Assembly (NCBI RefSeq): GCF_018399035.1
Contig: NZ_CP073760.1
Location: forward strand, 5,208,501-5,272,500
Reading direction: 5' to 3'
DNA from: Thiocapsa sp.
Lineage (GTDB): Bacteria > Pseudomonadota > Gammaproteobacteria > Chromatiales > Chromatiaceae
DNA: 64,000 nt
Shown here: positions 1 through 8,912 of the stretch, in pieces
How positions within the stretch are numbered: the first letter of the stretch is position 1
Layout of the letters: every line of letters starts with the position of its first letter
Made by a program: the position numbers and the translations under genes
Notes under the pieces: model-generated
What the model was told of the DNA's origin: nothing
The model's database searches: none
What the model saw: the letters and a program-made list of their open reading frames with translations, nothing else

Positions 1-2
1 CG

Positions 3-362
3 AGCTTTGCTCAGACCCTGTTCGAGCTCGCGATGACGCTCGGAGGACTCTTTTTCGCCTTGCGCCTGATGCGTCTGGATGCGCGCTTCATCCAGTCTGC
101 AACGGCGCTTCTGGGCAGCGGGATCGTGATCGGCGTGATCGCGCTGATTCCGCTCAGCTTCAATCCCACCGGCTCGCAAGAGACCGATCTGGCCGCACTC
201 GGCGCGCTCCTGCTTCTGGTGGTCTTCGTGTGGAGCGTGGTGGTGTCCGGTCACATCCTGCGCCACACCTTTCAGATCACGCTCGGTCAGGGCGCGGCGA
301 TCGCCGTGGCCTTCAAGGTCGGCGTGGTCCTGGTGATGGGCATCGCCTTCGGGGGCACCTAA
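3..362 (+). CDS. C-terminal part of an integral membrane protein, cut by the window edge
   Basis: The frame is open from the first bases of the window, so the true start lies upstream; the first internal ATG is at 33. The visible part is almost entirely hydrophobic, with about four membrane segments (around the first 20 residues, then residues 35-58, 62-85 and 94-115 of the visible part) separated by short loops. I do not recognise the family; Yip1-like small membrane proteins are one possibility, without real support. The stop codon TAA at 360-362 is the first three bases of a dispersed repeat unit, so the last residues may have been reset by that repeat. Confidence 0.6.
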   Translation, partial: SFAQTLFELAMTLGGLFFALRLMRLDARFIQSATALLGSGIVIGVIALIPLSFNPTGSQETDLAALGALLLLVVFVWSVVVSGHILRHTFQITLGQGAAIAVAFKVGVVLVMGIAFGGT

Positions 363-550
363 ACCGCGTCCAGAGCGACATGCGTCGTTTTCATTGTTTG
401 TTTAGCTTCGGAGATCTCCTTGATCCCCGTGAGACGCGGTTTAGAATTTAAGATTTTTAATACTTTAAACCGCGCCGGCTCCGACAGTCGTCGGAGCCGG
501 CGCGGCCAAGCCATCCAACACATGACGCATACCGCACCGGGCGCGGTTTA
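360..550. repeat. Composite dispersed repeat (two 85-bp units joined by an AT-rich linker), copy 1
   Basis: Unit 1 (360-443) begins TAAACCGCGTCCAGAGCG and ends GAGACGCGGTTTA. A 22-bp AT-rich linker follows. Unit 2 (466-550) begins TAAACCGCGCCGG and ends GGGCGCGGTTTA. Unit 1 has the same interior as the unit at 36659-36742 in reverse. Unit 2 is the reverse of the interior seen at 36553, 45141 and 49181, and the same way round as the one at 43867. The composite sits between a membrane protein gene and mpl, and its first three bases are the stop codon of the former. Confidence 0.9.
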
Positions 551-579
551 AGCTAACCTGACCGAGCACCGGATCTGAT

Positions 580-617
580 CGTTGTCGTTGTCGTAATCGT
601 AATCGACAACGACAACG
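580..617. repeat. Inverted hexanucleotide repeat (CGTTGT / ACAACG), copy 1
   Basis: A perfect 14-bp arm CGTTGTCGTTGTCG (580-593) is followed by a 10-nt loop and the exact inverse arm (604-617). It can form a strong hairpin about 70 bp upstream of the mpl start. The same arms recur at 15261-15351 after hemD. Confidence 0.85.
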
Positions 618-686
618 ACTGCGCGGGTATTCGCTCGTCGATTTGCGTTGATTGTTTTTGAACGGTTCCGAGGAGCTCGAACACCC

Positions 687-2045
687 ATGCATCTGCATAT
701 CCTGGGCATCTGCGGCACCTTCATGGGCGGTATCGCCCTGCTGGCGCGCTCGCTCGGTCACCGGGTCACGGGCTCGGACGCCAATGTCTACCCTCCGATG
801 AGCACCCAGCTCGAGGCGGCCGGCATCGGGCTGATGGAGGGCTATGATCCGAGCCACCTCGTGCCTGCGCCCGATGTGGTGGTGGTCGGCAATGCCATGA
901 AACGGGGCATTCCGGCCGTCGAGGCCATGCTGGATCGCGGCCTGCGCTATTGCTCGGGTCCGGAATGGCTGCGCGAGAATCTGTTGGCGGATCGCTGGGT
1001 GCTGGCCGTGGCCGGCACGCACGGCAAGACCACGACCGCGAGCATGCTCGCCTGGGTCCTGGAGGACGCCGGTCTCGCGCCGGGCTTCCTGATCGGCGGG
1101 GTGCCGCTGGATTTCGGGCTGTCCGCGCGGCTCGGCGCCACACCCTTTTTCGTGGTCGAGGCGGACGAGTACGACACCGCCTTCTTCGATAAGCGCTCCA
1201 AGTTCGTCCACTATCGCCCCAGTACACTGATCCTCAATAATCTGGAGTTCGACCACGCCGACATCTTCGAGGATCTCGGTCAGATCCAGCGCCAGTTCCA
1301 TCATCTGGTGCGTACCGTCCCGGGCCGCGGTCTGATCGTCCATCCGGGTGCCGAGCCGGCGATCGATCAGGTGCTGGCAATGGGCTGTTGGACCCCGCGC
1401 GAGTCCTTCGGAGGGGCGGGGCGATGGACCGCTCGGCTGCTCGTCGCGGACGGCTCGCGCTTTGAAGTCATGCTCGATGAGCACCCGCTGGGCGAGGTCG
1501 ACTGGGATCAAACCGGTCTGCACAACGTGCACAATGCGCTCGCCGTCTTGGCCGCCGCCAGACATGCGGGTGTCCCGGTCGGTGCCGGGATCGCCGCCCT
1601 GGGTCGGTTCAAGGGGGTGAAGCGTCGCATGGAGCTGCGCGGCGAGGTCGCGGGTGTCCGTGTCTACGACGACTTCGCCCATCACCCGACGGCGATCCAG
1701 ACCACTCTGGAAGGCTTGCGCCGCCGGGTCGGCGAGCAGCGCATCCTCGCCGTGCTCGAGCCGCGCTCCAACACCATGCGTCTGGGTGTGCACAATCGCG
1801 AGCTGGCCGTCTCGCTCGATGCGGCGGATCGGGTCTTCGTCTTCGCGCCTGCGGATCTGGGGTGGGATGCCGCTGCCGTCTTCGCGGGCCTTGCGGAGCG
1901 TGCGGCGGTGCATGCGGACCTCGACGTCCTCGCCGCTGCGGTGGTCACCGAGTGCCGCGCGGGCGATCAGGTCCTGGTCATGAGCAACGGCGGCTTCGGC
2001 GGGATCCACCAAAGGCTCCTGGACGGACTGGCGCGGGCGCGCTAG
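687..2045 (+). CDS. mpl: UDP-N-acetylmuramate:L-alanyl-gamma-D-glutamyl-meso-diaminopimelate ligase
   Basis: Mpl recycles murein tripeptide by ligating it to UDP-MurNAc in the cytoplasm. The protein (452 residues, the usual length) opens with MHLHILGICGTFMGG, the standard Mpl N-terminus and Rossmann fold, followed by GSDANVYPPMS. The ATP-binding motif GTHGKTTT is at about residue 111, and the Mur-ligase middle and C-terminal domains follow (NNLEFDHADIF, YDDFAHHP). The start at 687 was chosen over an in-frame start 13 codons upstream because it matches the family and has AGGAG at 671-675. ubiX follows after 16 bp, so the two are probably co-transcribed. Confidence 0.96.
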   Translation: MHLHILGICGTFMGGIALLARSLGHRVTGSDANVYPPMSTQLEAAGIGLMEGYDPSHLVPAPDVVVVGNAMKRGIPAVEAMLDRGLRYCSGPEWLRENLLADRWVLAVAGTHGKTTTASMLAWVLEDAGLAPGFLIGGVPLDFGLSARLGATPFFVVEADEYDTAFFDKRSKFVHYRPSTLILNNLEFDHADIFEDLGQIQRQFHHLVRTVPGRGLIVHPGAEPAIDQVLAMGCWTPRESFGGAGRWTARLLVADGSRFEVMLDEHPLGEVDWDQTGLHNVHNALAVLAAARHAGVPVGAGIAALGRFKGVKRRMELRGEVAGVRVYDDFAHHPTAIQTTLEGLRRRVGEQRILAVLEPRSNTMRLGVHNRELAVSLDAADRVFVFAPADLGWDAAAVFAGLAERAAVHADLDVLAAAVVTECRAGDQVLVMSNGGFGGIHQRLLDGLARAR

Positions 2046-2061
2046 GGAGGAGGGGACGCGC

Positions 2062-2691
2062 ATGTCCGAGCCGCTTCAAGACTGGCCCAAGACGATCACG
2101 GTCGCCTTGACCGGGGCCTCCGGATCCCAATACGGACTGCGTCTGGTCGAGTGTCTGCTCGCCGCCGGGATGCGGGTCTATCTGCTGATCTCCCAAGCCG
2201 GCCAGGTCGTGCTGAAGATGGAGGCCGATCTGGAGGTGCCCGCTCGGCCCGCCGAGGCAGAGTCCTTCTTCCTGGATTACTTCGATGTGCAACCGGGACA
2301 GCTGCGTGTCTTCGGTCGCCAGCAGTGGACCGCGCCGGTCGCGAGCGGCAGCAACCCGCCCGACGCCATGGTCATCTGCCCCTGCACCACAGGCACGCTC
2401 GCGAGCATCGCCGCGGGTGTGTCGACCTCGCTCATCGATCGCGCGGCGGATGTCACCATGAAGGAGTCACGCAAGCTGATCCTGGTGATCCGCGAGACAC
2501 CCTTTACCGCCATCCATCTCGAAAACATGCTGCGTCTTGCACGCGCCGGAGCGGTCATCATGCCCGCCAATCCGGGGTTCTACTTCAAGCCCACGCGCAT
2601 CGAGCAGATCGTCGATTTCATGGTGGCCCGGATCCTGGACCATCTGGGCGTGCCGCATCGGCTCATGGCGCGGTGGGGGGAGTCGAATTGA
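2062..2691 (+). CDS. ubiX: Flavin prenyltransferase UbiX
   Basis: UbiX makes prenylated FMN, the cofactor of the UbiD decarboxylase in ubiquinone synthesis. At 209 residues it is full length. The N-terminal flavin motif TGASGSQYG, the CPCTTGTLASIAAG segment, the RAADVTMKE-RKLILVIRETPF segment and PANPGFY are all present. It lies 16 bp after mpl with a GGGAGGAGG-type ribosome site in the gap. Its partner gene ubiD is also in this window (29594-31075, minus strand) but not adjacent. Confidence 0.96.
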   Translation: MSEPLQDWPKTITVALTGASGSQYGLRLVECLLAAGMRVYLLISQAGQVVLKMEADLEVPARPAEAESFFLDYFDVQPGQLRVFGRQQWTAPVASGSNPPDAMVICPCTTGTLASIAAGVSTSLIDRAADVTMKESRKLILVIRETPFTAIHLENMLRLARAGAVIMPANPGFYFKPTRIEQIVDFMVARILDHLGVPHRLMARWGESN

Positions 2692-2856
2692 GCTGAGTCG
2701 AGATCGGAGTGCGGGGGTGACTTCGAGACGCGGTCCGGTGGGGGCGGTCATTGGAGTCTTCGGATGCCGCGAATTCGGCCTTCGGACTGCTACACTGCGT
2801 TTTTCAGGAACCTGCTCACGATGATGCAGGTCGTGTTTATGGGAGCCGTTATAACC

Positions 2857-4434
2857 ATGAATGTTTGTAAGAATGATCACTCCACAGCGAGTTGGAGCCG
2901 CTTTTCGCTTGGGCCTGTCAAGCATCTTCGGCTGCTCGTCGCGGCCGGGATGGTCGCGGCCTCGGCTCAGGCGGACGGAATACGTTTTGCCGAGGTCACT
3001 GCTCAAGCCGGAATTGACTATGTGGGGCAAAGCTGGGGGGCGTCGTGGGGTGACTTCAACGGCGACGGTTTCCCCGATCTCTGGGTGAGCAATCACTTTG
3101 CAAGGGACGTGCTCTACCTCAACAACGGCGATGGCACCTTCCGAGATATCAGCGCTCAAGTCGCGTCGGATGCGGCACGACGCGGCGATGCGCACGGCGG
3201 GGCATGGGGCGACTTCGACAACGACGGCGATCAAGATCTCTTCATCCTGCAGGGCGGTATCGGACCGAAATCTCCGAGGTACGGTTTCCCGAATAAGCTT
3301 CGCGTCAACGAAGACGGACGCTTTGTGGATCGTGCGCAAGAGCTCGGCATCGGCCTCCCACGCATGCAGGGACGCACGCCGATTTGGCTGGATCTCGACC
3401 GCGATGGACTCCTCGATATTATTCCCTCCGCCAAGTCCGGTGCCAAGATCGCCCTTCCTCCGACCGTCTTCCTGCAGAGCCCCGACGGCGGTTTCGACGA
3501 GGTAGCTGTCGAGATTGATTTTGCGCCCGAGAGCGACTCGCAGATCGCCTATGCGTTTGCCCTGGACATCGACGGCGATCGCGTGCAGGAGCTTGTCTAC
3601 CGCGGCAGCCGGTTTACCGTCTTCGATACCGCAAGTCTGCCGCTTGTGGATGTGACGGCTGATCTGATGCCCGATGCATTGGTCGCTTACGGAAGCCGCG
3701 AAGACAGCGATGTCGCCGTCGCGGATTTCAACGGGGACTTGCGTATGGATCTCTACCTGACGCGCATGCGTGCCCCGGATCAGCTCTTTTTGAACGAGGG
3801 CGGGAGGCTCAAGTTGAGCTCGCCGATCGTGCAGACGAGCGATCCGGAGCTGCGGTCTCAGGGACGCAGCGTCGTTGCGGGCGATTTCGACAACGATATG
3901 GATGTCGATCTCTACATCGTGGCGACCGGCGAGCGTCGTAACGAGCCCAACCTGCTCCTCGAGAACCTCGGCAATGCGGTGTTCAGGTCGGTGCCGGACG
4001 CGGGCGGTGCCGCCGGAACACTGCGCGGCCGCGGCGACGCCGTGGCCATGGCGGATTACGACGCGGACGGATTCCTCGACCTGTTCCTGGTCAATGGCGA
4101 TTGGCCGAGATACAGCCGCGACGACGGTCCTTACCAGCTCTTTCGCAATCTGGGCAACGGCAACCATTGGCTGCAGATCGATCTCGAGGGCCGTGCTTCC
4201 AACCGCGACGGGATCGGCGCGACGGTCCTCCTGACGGCGGGCGGCGTGACCCAGATCCGCGAACAATCCGGCGGCATGCACAGCAAGGCGCAGAACTATA
4301 AGCGGTTGCATTTCGGGCTCGGGGGCAACACGACCGCGGACACCCTGACGATTCACTGGCCGAGCGGCAGAACGCAGGTCTTGACCGAGATCGACGCGAA
4401 TCAAATTCTGCATGTGATCGAGCCCGACGACTAA
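2857..4434 (+). CDS. Secreted FG-GAP repeat protein with C-terminal ASPIC/UnbV domain (CRTAC1 type)
   Basis: A predicted secreted beta-propeller. After a signal peptide (hydrophobic LRLLVAAGMVAASAQA) there are at least seven calcium-loop motifs of the FG-GAP/VCBS kind (DFNGDGFPD, DFDNDGDQD, DLDRDGLLD, DIDGDRVQE, DFNGDLRMD, DFDNDMDVD, DYDADGFLD), then an UnbV-type C-terminus (NRDGIGATV, HFGLG, IHWPSG). The start at 2857 is preferred because GGGAG lies 11 bp upstream; an in-frame ATG at 2764 and two at 2821-2826 are alternatives. The function is unknown in this family beyond a likely role in binding or adhesion. The next gene starts 14 bp later and also encodes a large secreted protein, so the pair is probably one operon. 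Confidence 0.85.
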   Translation: MNVCKNDHSTASWSRFSLGPVKHLRLLVAAGMVAASAQADGIRFAEVTAQAGIDYVGQSWGASWGDFNGDGFPDLWVSNHFARDVLYLNNGDGTFRDISAQVASDAARRGDAHGGAWGDFDNDGDQDLFILQGGIGPKSPRYGFPNKLRVNEDGRFVDRAQELGIGLPRMQGRTPIWLDLDRDGLLDIIPSAKSGAKIALPPTVFLQSPDGGFDEVAVEIDFAPESDSQIAYAFALDIDGDRVQELVYRGSRFTVFDTASLPLVDVTADLMPDALVAYGSREDSDVAVADFNGDLRMDLYLTRMRAPDQLFLNEGGRLKLSSPIVQTSDPELRSQGRSVVAGDFDNDMDVDLYIVATGERRNEPNLLLENLGNAVFRSVPDAGGAAGTLRGRGDAVAMADYDADGFLDLFLVNGDWPRYSRDDGPYQLFRNLGNGNHWLQIDLEGRASNRDGIGATVLLTAGGVTQIREQSGGMHSKAQNYKRLHFGLGGNTTADTLTIHWPSGRTQVLTEIDANQILHVIEPDD

Positions 4435-4448
4435 AGGAAGTAACCGCA

Positions 4449-7400
4449 ATGCCGCAATGCCTTGCGAGACGGATGCGCAAAGCGCCCTGTGTTTTGTTCG
4501 GGCTTCTCCCGGCTATCCTGGCGGGGATGCTCTTCATCTCGGAGGCCGTGTCGGGAGACGACTCGGTCTCTGGGCATGACGACATGACATCTCTCCTGGC
4601 ATACGACGCTTCTCCGCCGGACAACCGCACGCCGCTTATCCTGATCCACGGTTATCGAAGCACTCTGAGCGTGACGCAACCGCGTCCAGTCTGGCAGAAC
4701 CTGGGGCAGTTCATCCGTCACTGGGATCGTTCGGGACTCGACGAGGCATACAAGCTCTATCTCTTTTCTTATATGAGCGATGTTCTGCCGGTCGGCGGGG
4801 GCGATGATGCCGACACCTTGGCCACTCGGCTGCGGGATTGGATCGACATCCGCACCGCCGCCGACCCGGGAAGCGCTCATCGGCTCCCGGATGTGCCTCT
4901 TGTCATCATCGGCCACAGTATGGGTGGGCTGGTGGCACGCGCGATGATGGAGCAGACGACTTATCGGCAAGGGTATTGGCAGGGACGACCGGCGGGCGAG
5001 CGTGTGTTGAGGCTCATCACGCTCGGAACCCCGCATCACGGGATGCCGTCCGCGAACGAAAGCCGTGTCTCGGGGTGTCTTTATCGCGAGACGCGCCCTG
5101 CCTGGCGACCGCTATCCGCCTTAACCGGCAGTCTATTCTGGAATCGCGGCGGCGAGACCGCGCCGTCCGCACCGAACCGCAACGAGCTTGTGTGGGACAA
5201 CTTCAACGGCGCCATGGACGGCTGCCAGGCGATCGAGGCGGCGGAGAAGAATCGGCTGTTGCCGCTCTCGGGGCGTTTCAATGCGGGCATCGTCGCCTAC
5301 GGCGCCTTTCTGTCGACGTCCGATCCGCAACGCCCGAGCACCCTGAGCGGATTTATCCGGGAGTGTCCGGATGCGGCGAGGGCGCGCGACAACCGGATGC
5401 TGCAACTCTGCAATTCGGTGCTGAGCTACGAGGCACTCTTGCGTCCCGATGCCTACGGCGAGAACGATGCTTTCGTGCCGCTCCGCAGCAGTCTATTCGA
5501 GGGGGCCGAGATTGCCCGGCGCCATCTGCTCGCCGACTTCGATCATGACCAAATTCGCGGGGGGCTGGATTTCGCCCCGGTCGAAGGCAACCCCTACTAC
5601 GAGCTCTATCCCCCTCTTGCAGATGATCTCAATGCCGTGTCCTTCGGCGCTCGGTTCTCCCCGGAGGGTCCGATTCGCGCCCCTGCGCGCGTCGCGCTCA
5701 TCCCCGCGGGACCGATTAAGGACCACACCGAGATCGAGTGGCTTCAGCATGACGGCACCCGCTTGAGCGAGCGTGCGCCGACGGTGGAGTATCCGCAGGC
5801 GGGCCGGTTCCCGGTGAAGATGATCCTGCGCGATCCCGCGCTGGGGCTGATCGAGCGCTCGACCGAGGTGGTCGTCCTCGATCCTGCGGTCACGGCCATC
5901 CCGACCCAGCCGGGCGGGCTTGCTTGGGCCTTCGGGGTCGCTGCATCGCCGTCGGTCCGCGAGTCCCGCTGGACGTTCGGGGACGGCTCGGGAACAGCGT
6001 TCGGTACTTCGGTAGTCCATCGCTATGCCATGCCGGGCTTCTACCCCGTCGAGGTCGTCCTGACGCTGCACGACGGGACCCAATTGCGCGGGGAGCATTG
6101 GCTGGTAGTAGGGACCCCGGATGAGATCGAGATCCCCGCACACCGCATCGGCGGCGCGGAGATTTGGCCCGGGGGTACCCTCTATCGGGTCCGCGGGATC
6201 GTGCAGGTTGCCGAAGGTGGACATCTCGAGATTCGCGAAGGCGCCGAGGTGCTGTTCGATCCCGGAGCGGGTCTCCTCGTGGAAGGTTTACTGACGGCTC
6301 ATGATGCCGGTTTGGGTCCTGCGGTGCCCGGTGTGCCCTGGAGCGGAATCCGCTTCATCGGTTCCGGTGCCGACGATAGCCGCCTGAGCGGCGTCTCCCT
6401 CGCACAGGTGCAAGGCATGCCGAGGGGGCCCCTGGTCTCGATCGAGGATGCCTCGCCGGAGATTCTGCGGTCGTTTCTGGACGGTGCGGGTGCGGGTGAC
6501 GGGATCTTGATTCAGGGCGGTGCACCGCTTCTCCGCGACAATGAAATTCGCGGACTGACGCAAGGAGCCGGCATCAAGGTGGTTGCCGGCGCACCGATCG
6601 TGACCGGCAATCTCATCACGGACAGCCGGGTGGGGATCGCCTCGGAGGCGCCGGGCGAGGGTGTCTATCTGCGTAACGACCTGCAGCGCAACCGGATCGG
6701 TTTGGCGGTCGAGTACTCGGAGTCGGACCGCAACGCCCCGCGTTTTGAAGAGAACGGGTTCGCGGAGAATGCAGTGGCCGATGCGGCGGTACGAGGACGG
6801 ATCGGTGCGCGCATCGAATGGACGGATGTGGGGATCTATCGGCTCGATGGCGGGCTCGAGATCGGCTCGGCCGGGAGTTTGGATATCGGCCCCGGGATTG
6901 CCGTGCAGGTGACCGCGGGCGACGCCTTGCGTGCTTGGGGTAGCTTGCGGGCGAACGACGTAGGTTTCTCCGCGGTCGAGCTCGGACAGCCATGGCAGGG
7001 TATCCTGTTGTCGGGACCGGGTTCCACCGACAGCCAGTTGCGTCATGTCCGGATACGCGATGCGGTCGGGAGTCAAGGAGGCGTTCCCCCGCATGCGGCG
7101 ATCCATGTCCAGGACAGTGCGCCGATTCTCTCGGGTCTCGACCTGCAGGGTGACGGAGCGGGTGTCGGTATCGGCATCGACGGCGGTCGAGCGGCGGTGA
7201 GTGGCTCGCGGCTTGCCGCCTTCGAGCAGGCGGTACGGGTCTGGTCCGGAGCGCCGATCGTCGAACGTATGGAGATCAGCGGCAACGCGATCGGGATCGT
7301 GCTCGATGCCGCGGCGTTCGGATCTTATCGGTTCAACCGGTTCAGCGGCAATCGGCTGTATGCCATGTCCGCACCTGCGGGGGCGGTCGGCCTGATCGAC

Positions 7401-7568
7401 GCATCGAAAGGCTATTGGGGAGATCGCTCGGGTCCGCTCGATGACTCGGACGACCGCGCCGAGGGTGGACTCTATAACCCCGGCGGGCGCGGCGATCGCG
7501 TGACCGACGGGATCGGCTACTTTCCCTGGGTTGGCGGGCAAAAGGTCGGGATCCCAAGTCGCCCCTAG
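4449..7568 (+). CDS. Large secreted alpha/beta-hydrolase (lipase-like) fused to PKD and right-handed beta-helix regions
   Basis: This 1039-residue protein has a signal peptide and then an alpha/beta-hydrolase domain (about residues 55-400): LILIHGY (oxyanion region), nucleophile elbow GHSMGG (Ser about 157), LITLGTPHHG, and candidate Asp and His in ENDAFVP and FDHDQI. A PKD-like beta domain follows (about 484-545, WTFGDG and VVHRYAMPGFYPVEV). The rest (about 557-1010) is a repetitive parallel beta-helix with two similar headers, GGAEIWPGGTLYRV and IEWTDVGIYRLDGG. The enzymatic part resembles PGAP1/triacylglycerol-lipase-type esterases; the beta-helix could bind carbohydrate or a surface. It starts 14 bp after the FG-GAP gene. 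The substrate cannot be told. Confidence 0.82.
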   Translation: MPQCLARRMRKAPCVLFGLLPAILAGMLFISEAVSGDDSVSGHDDMTSLLAYDASPPDNRTPLILIHGYRSTLSVTQPRPVWQNLGQFIRHWDRSGLDEAYKLYLFSYMSDVLPVGGGDDADTLATRLRDWIDIRTAADPGSAHRLPDVPLVIIGHSMGGLVARAMMEQTTYRQGYWQGRPAGERVLRLITLGTPHHGMPSANESRVSGCLYRETRPAWRPLSALTGSLFWNRGGETAPSAPNRNELVWDNFNGAMDGCQAIEAAEKNRLLPLSGRFNAGIVAYGAFLSTSDPQRPSTLSGFIRECPDAARARDNRMLQLCNSVLSYEALLRPDAYGENDAFVPLRSSLFEGAEIARRHLLADFDHDQIRGGLDFAPVEGNPYYELYPPLADDLNAVSFGARFSPEGPIRAPARVALIPAGPIKDHTEIEWLQHDGTRLSERAPTVEYPQAGRFPVKMILRDPALGLIERSTEVVVLDPAVTAIPTQPGGLAWAFGVAASPSVRESRWTFGDGSGTAFGTSVVHRYAMPGFYPVEVVLTLHDGTQLRGEHWLVVGTPDEIEIPAHRIGGAEIWPGGTLYRVRGIVQVAEGGHLEIREGAEVLFDPGAGLLVEGLLTAHDAGLGPAVPGVPWSGIRFIGSGADDSRLSGVSLAQVQGMPRGPLVSIEDASPEILRSFLDGAGAGDGILIQGGAPLLRDNEIRGLTQGAGIKVVAGAPIVTGNLITDSRVGIASEAPGEGVYLRNDLQRNRIGLAVEYSESDRNAPRFEENGFAENAVADAAVRGRIGARIEWTDVGIYRLDGGLEIGSAGSLDIGPGIAVQVTAGDALRAWGSLRANDVGFSAVELGQPWQGILLSGPGSTDSQLRHVRIRDAVGSQGGVPPHAAIHVQDSAPILSGLDLQGDGAGVGIGIDGGRAAVSGSRLAAFEQAVRVWSGAPIVERMEISGNAIGIVLDAAAFGSYRFNRFSGNRLYAMSAPAGAVGLIDASKGYWGDRSGPLDDSDDRAEGGLYNPGGRGDRVTDGIGYFPWVGGQKVGIPSRP

Positions 7569-7655
7569 CCCGGAGTTCTCGCCGCGTGGTCCGGCGTTCC
7601 GCACCAAAACCCAACCGGCATCGGTGCTCGGCCGGTCATGGGCCATCTTGAATCC

Positions 7656-8912
7656 TCAGATCCTCAGCAGCAACCGTGCCGGATCCTCCAACGTCTCCTT
7701 GATGCTGACCAGGAACTGCACCGCCTCGCGTCCGTCGATGATCCGGTGATCGTAGGTCAGGGCCAGATTCATCATGGGTGCGATCTTGATCTCGCCCTTG
7801 TCCGCGATCGGGCGTTCCTGGATCTTGTGCATCCCCAGGATGGCGCTCTGCGGCGGGTTGAGGATGGGCGTGGAGAGCAGCGAGCCGAAGACCCCGCCGT
7901 TGGTGATCGAGAAGGTACCGCCCGTGAGCTCTTCGTAGCTGAGGTTTCCGTTCTGCGCCTTTTCTCCGAAGGCGACGATGCCCTGCTCCACATCGGCCAT
8001 GCCGAGCTGATCGCAGTTGCGCAGGATGGGTACGACCAGACCGCGCGGCGAGCTCACCGCGATGCCGATGTCGTAATAACCGTGATAGATGATGTCGTCG
8101 CCGTCGACCGAGGCGTTGATCACCGGGAAGCGTTGCAGGGCCTCCACCGCGGCCTTCACGAAGAAGGACATGAAGCCGAGACGGACCCCGTGGGTCTTTT
8201 CGAACTGGTCTTTGTAACGGCTGCGCAGCGCGAGAACGGCCTTGAGATCGACCTCGTTGAAGGTGGTCAGCATGGCCGCGTTCTGCTGGGCCTGGACCAG
8301 CCGCTCGGCGACGCGGGCACGCAGGCGGGTCATGGGCACCCGCTGCTCGGGGCGGCCGGCCTCGCCGGTGAGGCTCGGGCTGGGCGCGGGCGCCGCGGGG
8401 GACAGATCGGGATCCTTGGCCGGAGCGGCCTGCTCGCGTTCGTCCAGATAGGCGATGACGTCGGCCTTGTGGATGCGACCGTCGCGGCCCGTGCCCGGGA
8501 TCGCGTGCGGGTCGAGATTCAGCTCCTTTACCAGGCGGCGCGCGGCGGGGGCGACCTGAGGCTCGGTGCCGGTCGGTGCGGTCTTCGCCGCCGGGTTCGG
8601 CGACGCGGCCTTGGCTGGAGCGGCCTTGGCAGGCGGCGGAGATGCCTTGCGTGCCGGCGGCGTCGCCCCGGCGTCGCTCGCTTCGATCAGCGCCAGCACG
8701 GCATCGGACTGAACCAGATCGCCCTCGTTGGCCATGATCTCGCGGAGGATGCCGTCGATCGGCGAGGGGACCTCGAGCACGACCTTGTCGGTCTCCAGAT
8801 CGACCAGGTTCTCCTCGCGCTTGACCGAATCGCCCGGGCGTTTGTGCCAGGTCGCAACCGTGGCGTCGGCAACCGACTCGGGGAGGGCGGGGACACGGAC
8901 TTCACTGCTCAT
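7656..8912 (-). CDS. sucB: Dihydrolipoyllysine succinyltransferase (E2 of 2-oxoglutarate dehydrogenase)
   Basis: The E2 core transfers the succinyl group to CoA in the TCA-cycle oxoglutarate dehydrogenase complex. Of 418 residues, the N-terminus (MSSEVRVPALPESVADATV) is a lipoyl domain with the modified lysine in ETDKVVLE. An Ala/Pro-rich linker follows, then the E3-binding domain (ARRLVKELNLDPHAIPGTGRDGRI) and the catalytic domain with HRIIDGREAV. The start at 8912 overlaps the sucA stop (ATGA) and fits the family. No lpd gene follows; the convergent neighbour ends 88 bp away. Confidence 0.97.
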   Translation of the reverse strand: MSSEVRVPALPESVADATVATWHKRPGDSVKREENLVDLETDKVVLEVPSPIDGILREIMANEGDLVQSDAVLALIEASDAGATPPARKASPPPAKAAPAKAASPNPAAKTAPTGTEPQVAPAARRLVKELNLDPHAIPGTGRDGRIHKADVIAYLDEREQAAPAKDPDLSPAAPAPSPSLTGEAGRPEQRVPMTRLRARVAERLVQAQQNAAMLTTFNEVDLKAVLALRSRYKDQFEKTHGVRLGFMSFFVKAAVEALQRFPVINASVDGDDIIYHGYYDIGIAVSSPRGLVVPILRNCDQLGMADVEQGIVAFGEKAQNGNLSYEELTGGTFSITNGGVFGSLLSTPILNPPQSAILGMHKIQERPIADKGEIKIAPMMNLALTYDHRIIDGREAVQFLVSIKETLEDPARLLLRI

